A DNA stretch of 64,000 bases from Monodelphis domestica (Eukaryota > Chordata > Mammalia > Didelphimorphia > Didelphidae). Made by a program: the position numbers and the translations under genes. Below are positions 23,081-33,559 of this stretch, piece by piece. The first letter of the stretch is position 1. Each line of letters begins with the position of its first letter. The DNA lies in contig NC_077230.1 of assembly GCF_027887165.1 (NCBI RefSeq), forward strand, positions 262,326,976 to 262,390,975, given 5' to 3'. The notes under the pieces are model-generated. The model saw only the letters and a list, made by a program, of their open reading frames with translations. It was not told the DNA's origin and made no database searches.

Positions 23081-23635
23081 GGTCCTCTCTGATGTAATAT
23101 CTGATACTCTCCATTGGAAGTGTTGAGAATCTGAACCAGCCCTATGGTTTTAGCTACTATCTATATGGATTAGGGATAGGAATGGAGCTGTGGTTTCATT
23201 GCCATAGCAGTCTCACTAATACAAGTGGCATCTTCATACAACTTAGAATATGAGAAATTTTCCCATAATGCTAAAAGTTTAATAGGTTATAACATAGTGG
23301 GGTAACACAGTGAAAGGAAGATATTGCTAAATCCTTGTAAACCCTGGTCTTTCTTCTTTCCCCAGGCCTGTTTTTCCATTTTTATCTGCAACTAAATAAC
23401 TCATTATCATCTCAAGGCAAATATAAAGAAAGCCAAATGCATTAATAAAAAAAATTCTATACAGCTTCTCAGTACATGTAGAGGTTCCTATTTCATCGCT
23501 TCTTCATTCTTCCAAGAAACGTTCCAGTATTCATCTTCTATAATTCATTGTCTTTTAAGACTCAAAAAATAATTCATAGTGTAATTTGATTCTTCTTTCC
23601 TCCCATGATCTTGTGAGCTTTTTAGACACAACTAA
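23081..23635. other. No gene; unassigned sequence
   Basis: AT-rich, no coding content or repeat recognised. Confidence 0.45.
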
Positions 23636-23639
23636 GTAT

Positions 23640-23880
23640 TGCCGTGGACTTGGAGTCAAGAAGATCTGAGTTCAAATCTAGGCTAAGAACTGAGAAAGCC
23701 AAATCCCCTCTCTCCTCAGTTTTCCTCATCTACAAAATGAGAATAAAAATCAAATCTATATTTCAGAGTTTTATGACAAAATAGGATATTATTTGTAAAG
23801 CAGCTTTCAAGCCTTAAAGCTTTAAAATTTTAATATATGATATTAAGCTACATAAATGGTAGTCATTATTATTATTTCTC
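23640..23880 (+). mobile_element. CORE-SINE (MIR/MAR-like), plus strand
   Basis: 'cttggagtcaagaagatctg', 'gagttcaaatctag', 'ttttcctcatctacaaaatg' and the ending 'gtagtcattattattatt' give head, core and 3' region in order. Confidence 0.75.
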
Positions 23881-24009
23881 ATTTTTGTCTCTTTCCACTT
23901 TCAAAAACAATTTCCAATCTCATGTGGGTTAAAAATGTTTCAATGAAAATAAAAGAAAATTAGAGAATATGAGACATTTATTTGTTAATTAGCAATTTTA
24001 ATAATGCAG

Positions 24010-24110
24010 ACCTGCCCAGCCTTGGAATCAGAAAGACCTAGAATCAAGTTCTGCCCCTGAGGTAATGACCAGGTATGTGATCGAGGGCAAGACTCTTAAA
24101 TTCAAAGTGC
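24010..24110 (+). mobile_element. SINE head fragment
   Basis: 'ccttggaatcagaaagacct' and 'gtatgtgatcgagggcaag' correspond to the 5' part of the window's CORE-SINEs. Confidence 0.5.
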
Positions 24111-24473
24111 TACAGATCAAAGGATCTTGTCAGTCTCTGGAGATGAAATTTTACCCTAAAAACAATAAAATGTCATTGAAGGACTTCTAGCAAAACAAAA
24201 TTGATAGCAGTATGGAATATGTTTTAAGGGGAATGAGCTGTTAGGAAAGCCTCTGATGGGGTTATTACAGTAGACTGGTGGTGAAGCTCTGCAAGATTCG
24301 ATGGTCGTATGTGAGAGATTAAGAGGGATGGGGGTGGGGGGAAGAAGTAAAAACATAATAAAGTCGTCTACCTAAATGCTATACCCTAGAGAGAAAACTG
24401 AATCGTTATATAAAGAGAAAGTATGGTATAGAGATGAAGTATGAGTCAAGTTTCAACTTGTAGTCTAAGGCAA

Positions 24474-24905
24474 TGGTTTCCAAAGTATGGTCTGAGGATT
24501 CCTGAGAGTCCCAGAGACCCTTTCAGAGGATCCATGAGATTAAAACAATTTTCATAATAATACTGACATAATTTCTAATGTAGTAAATATTGATAGACAT
24601 AACCCACATTTTTAAAGCCTTACCTTCTACCTTAGAATCAATATTATGTATTGGTTCCATGGCAGAAGAGTGATAAGGACTGGGCAATGGGGGTCAAGTG
24701 ACTTGCCCAGGTTCACACAGTTAGGAAGTATATGAGGCCAGATTTGAAACTAGGATTTCCCATCTCTATGCCTGGCTCTCAATCCACTGAACTACCTAGC
24801 TGCCACCATAACACACATTTTTAAATGCTGGAGTGGGAGTAGATTCTCAATCATTTTTAACAGTGTAAAGGGGTTCCTGTGACCACAACATTTGAGAATC
24901 ATTAG
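24474..24905. mobile_element. hAT-Charlie-type element split by a SINE
   Basis: The left end 'caatggtttccaaagta' and the complement of the right end 'catttgagaatcatta' are diverged forms of the CAGTGGTTCTCAAA terminus. Interior text such as 'gagaccctttcagagg' and 'cagtgtaaaggggttcctg' is typical of the mammalian hAT-Charlie MITEs. The SINE at 24617-24809 sits inside, so the hAT element is older. Confidence 0.75.
24617..24809 (-). mobile_element. tRNA-derived SINE nested in the hAT element
   Basis: Minus-strand copy of the 1-175 family with full head and tail. The flanks 24601-24616 ('aacccacatttttaaa') and 24810-24825 match at 15 of 16 bases and are its target-site duplication. Confidence 0.9.
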
Positions 24906-24909
24906 TCTG

Positions 24910-25725
24910 AGACAATAAATGAGTTGCTAAGCTGTAATACTGTAGGGAGTTTTCACACTGGGATTTCTCCATGCTAAAGAAATTGCAGGTCCAGCAGAAT
25001 TTCTATCAGAAGCCATTTTTAATATATTTTTATTTTACCATTTTCAGAAAATAATTACAATAAATACCTAAAGCAAAGCCTCCAATAGAATATCTTGCCT
25101 CTCTGAAATACAGAAAAATCCCTCCAAACAAACTGTTGAGCTATTTCAAAGATAATATTTTTCTCTAAAATTTCTTCGAGTTAGTGAAATAAACATGGAT
25201 TCTCAGAGAGAAATGATCTTGACATATGTTATATTAAGTTCATTAATAAAGATACTATTTATTGTACATACTAAGGGCATTATATATCAATGCCTAATGT
25301 GTAACATAGTTTCCTATACATTTCCAGAACTTAATGTTCTCAAATTCTTGAGAACTCTTCAAGTAACTGAAAATGAAGACCCAGTAGTAGTGTGACTAGA
25401 TAATCCTTCTCCAGTCATAAGTTATTTTTAAACCTGATTGAATTGCAGTTTCAGAACATTTAAAATTTATCAGTCTTTCTTTGTGTGAAATATAGATAGT
25501 GATCACAGCATTTCAACTAAAGAACTTCAGGAGAATTATCATCACCAATACAGAACTTTTTTTTTTTTTTTAATGTTGCCATAAAGGCAAGAGAAGTCAA
25601 TTAGGTCTAGTATTTCATTAATGATCTCCACAAATCATGTTTATGGCAACCCTCATACCTAGGTTGATGTTAGGATGTACCATTTGGAAAGACAAGTTTT
25701 GACTCCCTCATATTATGGTGTTTCA
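24910..25725. other. No gene; single-copy-like sequence
   Basis: No repeat recognised. The short frame 25195-25395 has no family resemblance. A T-run lies at about 25558-25572. Confidence 0.45.
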
Positions 25726-25930
25726 GATACTGCTGGGGTAATTAATTTTTACTTATACTGTGATGAATTCAAGCAAAACTCCCGAAACCGTCTGGCCAAT
25801 TACTGACTCTATAGGGCAAGTCAGCCTCTGCAGCAAGCTTGAGTTTATGTCACTGATTTGATCAAAGCTCTAATGAAAATTACTGCATGGCAGAAGTTAC
25901 AGGACTATTAAGGAGAAAGCTACAAAAATA
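25726..25930. other. Candidate conserved non-coding block
   Basis: Repeat-free, with 'ggggtaattaatttt' (homeodomain-type core), 'tttgatcaaagctct' (a TCF/LEF-type core) and ordered mixed composition. There is no coding potential. Conservation is a guess from texture and motif content. Confidence 0.22.
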
Positions 25931-27300
25931 AATGAGTGCCTAGGTCTGAATCTCAAAAAAAAAAGAAAAAGAAAAAAGAAAGAAAAATAGGAGCCTTCTG
26001 GTTCTCTTTGATTGTCTATTAATTTCCTCTGATCCAGCACCATGTGGCATTGTTCTGACAAATTTCACCAGAATGTGTTTTTGTTCCTGCAAGTCAGTCA
26101 AGCAAAGTCTTGTGTGAGATATCCCTAATGGGACTTTGCATCCCACTGTTCCTTATTATTATTTTAAGGGGAGAAGGTGTTTTGTCATTCTCACGAGGAC
26201 TGCTTGGGCTAGTTGGGGTTCTTTTATGGATATCTCTGTATATAACCCAATAGGAGTCAGGAAGAACTCATACTGTGTTGCAGCTCTACAAGTACTCATC
26301 CACAACTAATTTTTTTGGATTAGGGTATTGTAAAAATCACAAAGAAATCCAAATGGAAGAGTGAATATCGATTTTTAGCAAGTGATGTAGCTTTCTCTTC
26401 CTTCCTGAGCCAAAACATTACCAACTGGGGCACCATATGACTCTTGCAATGTGAACTTCCTACAGCCCATTTGGGGAGGTTCTCTCAGTCATTTCCCATA
26501 CTATTTTTTTGAGAAATGCAGTGAGTGCCCCAACTAGGAATGCAGAATGTTTAATGAAAATAGAGGTATTGATTTGAAATATATCCACAGATCTCTAACA
26601 GCTTTTCTCTTTTAAAAAAAAAGTTCCAGAAGGTGAAACTGGCTCCTGCTGATCTCCTTTAAAAGGACACTGAGGCACATGCTAATCATGGCAAACTGTC
26701 AATTGGTGATCTGCTGTTTCTGACTGTATATAGGTTTCCTCTGTTTTTCTGATCATTTTGGTTTGTGCATCAATTCAATTTCAATCTGGCTTATGCTCTA
26801 TGTTAACAATTCTAGTTCACAAGAGCCAGTTTCCAGATCTAAGTACCTGTTGTACCTTTTATCATAGTTCCTCTTTTCTGGAACACTCTGCCTTTTGATT
26901 CTCACCCTCATTTTGAGGGCAGCTTGAGGAGCTCCACTCCTCATACTTGATATCCTTCCCCAAGCAAATGGCTAGTTGTTAAACCATGCCTGCCAAATGC
27001 CAACTGTTTGGCCATGGCACTAAATGTCTGAATTTCAACCTCATATTTTGACTTGATTATTAAAGCTTTGGCACAGACACAGCTACAGGGACCACTTAAA
27101 TTTCTATCATTGCAAGACAGCTTGCTGCAAAGAGACAAGGAATTAGAACTGCCGGTCATTTGACCTGGCCTAACAACTCTTGCTCTGATTATTAAGTTCA
27201 GTGGTGATACACATTGTTCTACAGGTTAAGCTTAAATTTAGGCAATATCTCCATATCATTCCTTTTGGCTTTTGGGTTCTTTTTGGCTTTTTTTCAATAC
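25931..27300. other. No gene; single-copy-like sequence
   Basis: An A-rich purine run at about 25955-25990 precedes repeat-free DNA. The block at about 26640-26830 ('gctaatcatggcaaactg') also has the texture of conserved non-coding sequence. Confidence 0.4.
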
Positions 27301-27305
27301 CAAAA

Positions 27306-27391
27306 TTATTTCTGAGACACAGCACAGAATAGTGGACACAGAATCCTCTACAAAATCAGAAAGATCTCAGTACAAACTCTGTCTCTGACAC
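27306..27391 (+). mobile_element. SINE, left half, interrupted
   Basis: Head of a SINE of the 6266-6500 family; its other half begins at 27650. The two are separated by a minus-strand SINE. Confidence 0.65.
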
Positions 27392-27638
27392 ATCGTGACT
27401 GTTTTGTTGTTCAGTTATTTCAGTCCTGTTTGACTCTTTGTCACCCCATTTGAAGATTTCTTGGCAAAAATGCTGGAGTGATGTACCATTTCCTTCTCCA
27501 ACTCATTTTACAGATGAAGAAATAGGGTTAAGTGACTTACCAAGGATCAAACAGCTATGGTCACAAATCTGAAGCCAGATTTAAATTCCTGAAGATGAAT
27601 CTTCCTGACTTTAGGTCCAGCATTCTATCCATTGCTTT
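27392..27638 (-). mobile_element. CORE-SINE (MAR1-like) nested in another SINE
   Basis: Minus-strand copy of the 8371-8622 family: 'tgttgttcagttatttcagt' is the tail and 'ccagcattctatccattgct' the head. The 11-bp flanks 'gtctctgacac' (27381-27391) and 'gtctttgacac' (27639-27649) differ by one base and form its target duplication. Confidence 0.85.
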
Positions 27639-27649
27639 GTCTTTGACAC

Positions 27650-27800
27650 TTACCCACTTTGTGAACCTGGACAGATCCTTTTACATCTCCATGTCATCAA
27701 CTCTCTAAGACTATAAATTTCAGACAAGGTGCTGGCCTGCACTGGAAGAGGAAGTTTCCCTCTATTAATAAAATCACAGATTAAATCCCTATTGCTAGTC
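27650..27800 (+). mobile_element. SINE, right half, interrupted
   Basis: 'ctctaagactataaatttca' and 'aataaaatcacagatta' match the 3' part of the 6266-6500 SINE and are colinear with 27306-27391. Confidence 0.65.
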
Positions 27801-28195
27801 TATCAAAATTGACACAGCAGAGGGAAAAACAAATGTACATTTAATTTCCTTTTTGAAGATGAAAATTTCAGCTGAATAACATTATTACAATGCTTGATAG
27901 TTAGAAATGACTTCTGAGGTTATCTAGTCTAATTAATCTAACTCACACTTGAACCAGAATGTCATCTATCGCATTCCCAAGAAGTGTTTGGCATGCCTTG
28001 GCTTTAAGACTACCATTAAGGAAGACACCATTATCTCTTTGGCAGTCCATTAATTGCATTTTTGACACATTTAATTTCTAGGAAGTATTTATATGGACCC
28101 TTTTTAAAAATTAATTTGTTTGTTATATTAAAATTCCCTGACTTGGATTGTACTGACCTGGATTGATAATGGGAGTTTTCTCATAAGGGTTTTAT
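27801..28195. other. No gene; unassigned sequence
   Basis: AT-rich with a possible MIR trace around 27900-28000 ('gaggttatctagtctaatt'). Confidence 0.4.
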
Positions 28196-28199
28196 GTTG

Positions 28200-28320
28200 C
28201 CTTCTCCCAATAGAACAAGGGTTCATTGAGGGCAGGCATTATCACATTTGCTGGTATTTGTATATTCATCATTTAGTACAGTGCTTGGTATGTCATAAGC
28301 ACTTAATAAAGGTTCTCTGT
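28200..28320 (+). mobile_element. L2/L3-type LINE 3' end
   Basis: 'tcattgagggcaggcattat', 'tacagtgcttggtatgtc' and 'agcacttaataaagg' are the standard 3' terminal wording of mammalian CR1-clade LINEs. Confidence 0.7.
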
Positions 28321-28321
28321 T

Positions 28322-28348
28322 TCTGTCTCTCTCTCTCTCTCTCTCTCA
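28322..28348 (+). repeat. (TC)n microsatellite
   Basis: A short run of TC units directly follows the L2/L3 3' end. Confidence 0.9.
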
Positions 28349-28444
28349 TCACATTATAAGCACTTACTCTTCTCTCTGGATATGTGTATGTGTCTTTTCT
28401 CTTTCATAATCTCTCTTACTCTTTTCCCTCCCTCCTTTTCCATT

Positions 28445-28460
28445 AAAAAAAGTTTGGTCT
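28445..28460 (+). repeat. Left target-site duplication of the WIPI2 retrocopy
   Basis: 'aaaaaaagtttggtct' recurs exactly at 32502-32517. It is preceded by 'catt', giving TT/AAAA, the L1 endonuclease target. Confidence 0.85.
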
Positions 28461-28465
28461 GGAAG

Positions 28466-28591
28466 ATGGAGCAGCCAGCTGTGGCAGCGGCTGCGACAGC
28501 AGGAGCAGTAGCAACCACAACCACAGCAGCTGGAGGACCCACGACGGAGGAGATGATGACAGCCGCAGTGGAGAGAGGGGCCTGGGGCTAA
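28466..28591 (+). other. Upstream ORF in the WIPI2 retrocopy leader
   Basis: ATG at 28466 opens an uninterrupted 41-codon Ala/Thr-rich frame (MEQPAVAAAATAG...) ending at TAA 28589-28591, 82 bases before the WIPI2 ATG. Because it lies in the retained 5' UTR, the parent mRNA probably carries the same or a similar upstream ORF. Whether it was ever translated is unknown; the Ala run could simply reflect GCN-rich leader sequence. Confidence 0.5.
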
Positions 28592-30519
28592 CCCTGACTC
28601 CCTCATCTCTTCTGTCCTGGGAGGTAGAGCCCCCGAGCCCAGCCCCACCCCCCCGCACCCCCCCCCCCCAGCCATGAACCTGGCCAGTCAGAGCTGGGCA
28701 GCCGGCTCCAACCAGCTGCTCTTCGACAACTTCAACCAGGACGACACATCCTTAGCTGTTGGGAGTAAATCCGGTTATAAATTCTTCTCCCTTTCCTCTG
28801 TGGATAAGCTGGAACCGATTTATGAATGTACTGATACAGAAGATGTGTATAGTGTAGAAAGATTGTTTTCAAGTAGCCCAGTGGCCACTGTTAGCCTCAA
28901 AGCTCCACGAAAGGGAAAAGTCTGCCACTTTAAGAAGGGGACTGAACTATGCAATTATAGCTATTCCGGTACCATATTGGCAGTGGAATTGAATGGACAA
29001 AGATTGATAGTATGCCCAGAAGAATGTCCATATTTGAGATATGAAGGCACTGCATACAATCAGGGAAACTCCCTGGAACCCTGCAGGTTTGTGTGCACTG
29101 TCAATAAATAGTGGCAATTGTCACCTGGCTTATCCTGGGAGTGCAACTGTTGGAGAAGTACAAGTCTGACGCCATTAATTTGAGGGCTGCTCATAGATAC
29201 CAGCTCACGCTAGTCCCCAGCAGCTTCGGCTTGTGATGCAAGAGTACCGAACTTGCCACAGCTTCTGAGAAGGGAGCTGTTATTAGGGTATTTTCCATTC
29301 CAGAAGGACAGAAAATCTTTGAGTTCCGGAGAGGAGTGAAGGGGTGTGTAAGCATCTGCTCTTTGGCCTTCAGTGTGGATGGAATGTTCCTCTCTGCTTC
29401 CAGTAACACTGAAACGTTCACGTCTTCAAACTTGAGACTGTGAAAGAGAAACCTCAGGAGGAACCTGGACTGCTTACTTTGGGAAAGTTCTTATGGCCTC
29501 TACCAGCTGTTTGCCCTCTCAAGTAACAGAAATGTTTAACCAGGGAAGAGCATTTGCTCCTGTCCGACTACCATTCTGTGGTCACAAAAATATCTGTTCA
29601 CTTGCCACAATTCAGAAGATTCCCCCATTATTAGTAGGAGCTTCTGATGGTTCCTTATATATGGACAACCTGGATCCTCAGGAAGGAGGGGAACGTGCCC
29701 TGAGGAAACAACACAACTTTTCAAAGAAATAGAGGAGGAATAAATTCCCTGACTCTCCCTAGACTGAGGCATACTTCCTTCAACATGACCACTTGGAGCA
29801 AACACTACCAGAGTTCACTTCTGAGTGGTACATAATGAATGAATGAATTGCTCCCTTGTTAGTAGGACACAGTGACTGTGCCTAGCTATTGCTGGGCTAT
29901 TCCAATGAGGTAGCTTCCAGAAGTCTGGCTCCTCTGTCACCCACTGTGGCTATTAGCAAACTCTACAATGGATTCTGTGGACCTTTCTGGTAATTCTTTG
30001 ACATTGAAGTTTGCAAGGTCAAAATCTGGTCTTTCATCTCAGATTCTCTCATGATCAGGAACGAAGACACAACCAAGAGAAACAGCATCATGAGTGTGTT
30101 ATAAGACCAGCCATTGGATACATGTACAAGGGCTGACAGAACTCCATCAAACTTTGGAGCAGGTTTACCAGACCTCCGCACTGATTACTATCAGCAGGCA
30201 GACACATATTGCACATTCATCATGGACTGAACGTTGGCCAGTCTCCCCTGAAAGACCATCCTTATCTGACTGGGATTCATTTTGAACATATTGTCCTTCT
30301 CCCAGGTACTGGGGAGGTTGTTGTCCTTTCTTTTGTTTACCTAGTATCAGACAGGAAAGTGTCAATGTGATTCTTTTTTTAATATTTTTTGAGAATCATA
30401 GATTAAATTTTTATCCTGATACTGTGAATATCTATTTTGTTCCTAATGTTTAATAATTTCACCGTGTTGTTCTCCTCCATATATGTGTTTGCTTCTTGTG
30501 TTCAGTTTTGTAAATTTTT

Positions 30520-30712
30520 TAACACTTGTCTTCTGTCTTAGGATTGATAATAAGTATTGGTTTCAAGGCAGAAGAGTGGTAAGGGTGAGCACTGGATGTT
30601 AAGTGACTTGTTCACTCAAACAACTTAGCTAGGAATTGGCTTAAGACAAATTTGAACCCAGGTCCTCCCATCTCCATGCCTTACTCTATCCAATGAGCCA
30701 CCTTTCCCCCCA
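30520..30712 (-). mobile_element. tRNA-derived SINE in the 3' part of the WIPI2 retrocopy
   Basis: Minus-strand copy: 'ttctgtcttaggattgataa', 'aggcagaagagtggtaaggg', 'ttgaacccaggtcctcccat'. It is diverged and shows no obvious target duplication. Confidence 0.75.
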
Positions 30713-30999
30713 CATTTGTGTATGTTTCAAAAACTTGTTTTATTGATCTTTTCTGGGCTGGGTCAGGCAGGTATCTCTTCTGAGTTGGCTTCTCACTGGA
30801 GTTAGCCCCTGTGGCTATCAGCAAACTCTGCTATAATACTATTCTTGATGGGCTTCTTTCTCATGGCTCTTTTCACCTTTTGAAGCTCATAAAGTCATAA
30901 TCATGGACTCTTCTATCTCTGGTACTTGCCTCATTTCATTCATCAGTGAAAAGGCATGAAGTAAAATTGAAGCCAACATGCAATACAAACCTGACCAGA

Positions 31000-32280
31000 A
31001 ATTCCCCCAATCATAATTAACCTAGATGAGAAACAAAAAGAATCTAATGATAAAAAGCTTTGCTGGTGGCAGGGAAGCCCAAAACACAAATACAGAAAAA
31101 GTTACTAAAACTTCTAGTCTTGGCAGAAAGCACAATTTGAACACAAATGAGCTAGAACACCTGGAAGAGATAAAATGTGTTTTTTAAAAAATTATATATA
31201 ATTTTATAAGTGAAAAGATATGGAAAAGACATTAACAGCTTGTTGCAAGGGGTAGAAATCCTTGCCCAAGCAACAAATTCCTTGAAAATTAGAATGGACT
31301 AAATAGAAGGCAATGATTCCAAAGTCAAAAGACTGAAAAACAACTGACTTGGGAAAAAAATAGATTGAAGAGAAGAACCCGTAATCATTGGACCATCTGA
31401 ATACTGAGAAAAGAGATCTAGAACAGATCTGTCTAGGCTTTTTTTTTTGTCTAGTGTGCAAAGTGGGAACCACTGGTTACTAATTGGAAGAAACACCAAA
31501 ATGAAAACTTCCAGGAATATCACAGACAACAATCAGAGCTACTCAGTCAGAGAAGTAATGCAAGCAGCCAGAAACAAAGAATTCAAACACCAAGGATCCT
31601 GTCAAGATTACATGTGATTTTAGCAGCCACTACTACTTAGCCCAAGCATATGGACTTAGAGCCAAGAATAACTTAAGCAAAACTGAATATAAGATTCAGA
31701 GGGAAAAAACGAACCTTGAATATCAATAGAGAACTTCCAAGGATTCCCAATGAACGTGAGGATTGCATTGAAACATAGGAAGGAAGAAAATGTAAACGAA
31801 AGATAAGGGACAAAACAAGAATAAACTGCCTACATTCAAATATGGGGAGATGATACACAAATGTCCCCTCTGAACTCTATTATCATCAGAGGTGGTTCTG
31901 TTATGTCTTAATAGTCTTAAGAGAAGAATGGAAAGAAGAGGAAGTGGAAACAAAGGGAAAGGGACATTAGGGGAAATTATCCTATTAAAGTGGAAAAGCA
32001 GATATTTTTACAAATGAAGGGGGAACCGTGGATTGAACCTTAAAGAAAGAGTATAGACATATGCAATTAGGTTCAGAAGTACATTTAACTCAACAATGAA
32101 ATAGGAGGAAAAGGGGAGGAGAAAAATTGGTCCTAAACACAATTGTACAAATATAGCTCTTTTTGAGTTGGCAGAGAATCTGAGGAAGTTTCCATAAATT
32201 GGAGAATGAACAAGTTATGGTATATTAATGTGGTTAAGTTTTCTAAAAGTTCTGCTATAAGAAATAATGGGTGGAGAGGT
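31000..32280 (+). mobile_element. HAL1-like (ORF1-bearing, ORF2-deleted) L1 remnant
   Basis: Plus-strand wording from 'gaaaaacaactgacttggg' through 'aatgcaagcagccagaaac' matches the marsupial L1 ORF1 RNA-binding and C-terminal part, as in the ORF1 at 54790-55100 (which reads LLQAAKKK there). After an A/G-rich interval the text jumps directly to the last codons of ORF2 at about 32150-32278 (NKLWYIN, then AIRNN). The reverse-transcriptase and endonuclease regions are absent. This is the layout of HAL1 half-LINEs, but a simple internal deletion of an L1 would look the same. Heavily decayed. Confidence 0.55.
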
Positions 32281-32282
32281 TT

Positions 32283-32345
32283 CAGAGAAGATTCTATCAT
32301 ATTCATACACCATTATCTGTTCAACCATTCCCCCATTGAAGCACA
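32283..32345 (-). mobile_element. L1 3' end scrap
   Basis: 'ttcaaccattcccccattga' is a short piece of the L1 3' region in reverse, directly after the plus-strand L1 end. Confidence 0.5.
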
Positions 32346-32478
32346 ATTAATAAATGCTGTGTACCTTTATTTCCATTTCTTATTCCAGTTCATGGCAAAT
32401 ATCTTTTAAAGTCTCATGCGTACAGGAAATCACAATTAAATCATTCCCTCCTACACACCCAAACAGTTATGCAGATTC

Positions 32479-32484
32479 AATAAA
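32479..32484 (+). promoter_or_regulatory. Polyadenylation signal of the retrocopied mRNA
   Basis: AATAAA lies 16 bases before the A-run at 32501. In an mRNA copy this is where the source transcript's cleavage signal is expected. Confidence 0.7.
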
Positions 32485-32501
32485 GAATATCTTATTGTGT
32501 A

Positions 32502-32517
32502 AAAAAAAGTTTGGTCT
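32502..32517 (+). repeat. Right target-site duplication of the WIPI2 retrocopy
   Basis: 'aaaaaaagtttggtct', identical to 28445-28460. The first As cannot be separated from the poly(A) tail. Confidence 0.85.
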
Positions 32518-33550
32518 AATATTAATTGTTTTTTGTGATCACCACTTTATTTTCCTAGAATTTTGACAGGAATTAAAATAAAGTTAATTTTCTAATATTT
32601 TGATTCCCTTATTGTCCTCCCTTTATATATCCATTGCCAATCTATAATTCCTCTTCCACTCCCTATGAAAGTTTTAAAGATGGTTTACAGTTAGCTCAAC
32701 AATTACTTCTGCTGAGTTCTTTCCATTCTCTAGATTCTAGATCATCTAGACCTAGCCTTTAAGTTCATTCATTGTCAATTGCCTATTTGTTGTTCCCTGT
32801 TTTTAAGATAATTATCCTTGGTAGAAGAAATGGAAGTTTATAAAAAGAGGTGGGGGGTGGATAGTTCTGCCTCTTCACATTTAACCATAATCATCAGTCC
32901 TAATTTAATCTTCTTCTTGCCAACATAACTCAGAATGGCCCTTTTGTTGTCCTTAGCATTCATTTCTAAACTCATTTAATTCTAAATTTTTGTGTTCCTG
33001 GAATTTTTGGAGGACTGTTCTCTACTGCATGCCTCTGCTTCCACCTTCTCACACATATAACATGGTTTTGCTGTGTTCTCATTGTCTGAGGTCCCAGTCT
33101 ACTACACTCTTCTCCTCCAGGATTATTTAATACTTTAGGATGCCAAGGGATTTCTCATTCTCTGCCATTAGCAAGAGCCTCCTAAGTGTTCCCCTCATCT
33201 TGGAGGTCCAATAACTAACACCATCCCCCCAGTTCAGTATAACAACTGATAACAGATTACCATTCTACAAAGGAATATTAACTTCAATGATTCAAAAATA
33301 AGATACAAACATTTCCTCCCCATAAATGGAATTGGAGTGAAATCCTTCTATATCTCCCTCAGCTATTCTCCAAATCCCATTATGCATCTTTTTAAAATCG
33401 AGGTTAGTCAGTTACTTCTCAGTGTAACCATGGTAATTCTTTACTTAAAAGCCCCCCTTTTTTCTCATCACAGTCATGTGGAATTATGTCTTTAAAATTG
33501 CATTCCTGCAAATTTTCCATCCCTCTTGGGCCCCAATAAAAGCTAAGGTC
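32518..33550. other. No gene; unassigned sequence
   Basis: AT-rich DNA without recognisable coding content; possibly part of the CR1-like LINE that follows. Confidence 0.4.
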
Positions 33551-33559
33551 AAAGAATCA

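Larger units (their letters stand above)
28461..32501 (+). pseudogene. WIPI2: WIPI2 processed pseudogene (retrocopy)
   Basis: WIPI2 is a PROPPIN (seven-bladed WD propeller) that binds PI3P and recruits ATG16L1 at forming autophagosomes. The ATG at 28674 opens a 145-codon frame starting [17 protein letters not shown], close to WIPI2, and covering the first blades ([19 protein letters not shown], then [18 protein letters not shown]). A stop at 29109 follows a frame shift near 29040. Later segments continue in other frames, including the PI-binding FRRG motif (29324-29335) and the [12 protein letters not shown] region (29520-29560), fading after about 29740. There are no introns. A GC-rich 5' leader, an AATAAA (32479), a short poly(A) and a 16-bp duplication mark L1-mediated insertion of an essentially full-length mRNA. 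A SINE and L1/HAL1-like sequence lie in the 3' part. Not translated as a functional protein; transcription cannot be judged. Confidence 0.92.

Noticed and set aside
28364-28675. Minus-strand 103-codon frame over the GC-rich leader
   Set aside because: Antisense of the WIPI2 retrocopy leader; Cys/Gly runs caused by GC-rich repeats.
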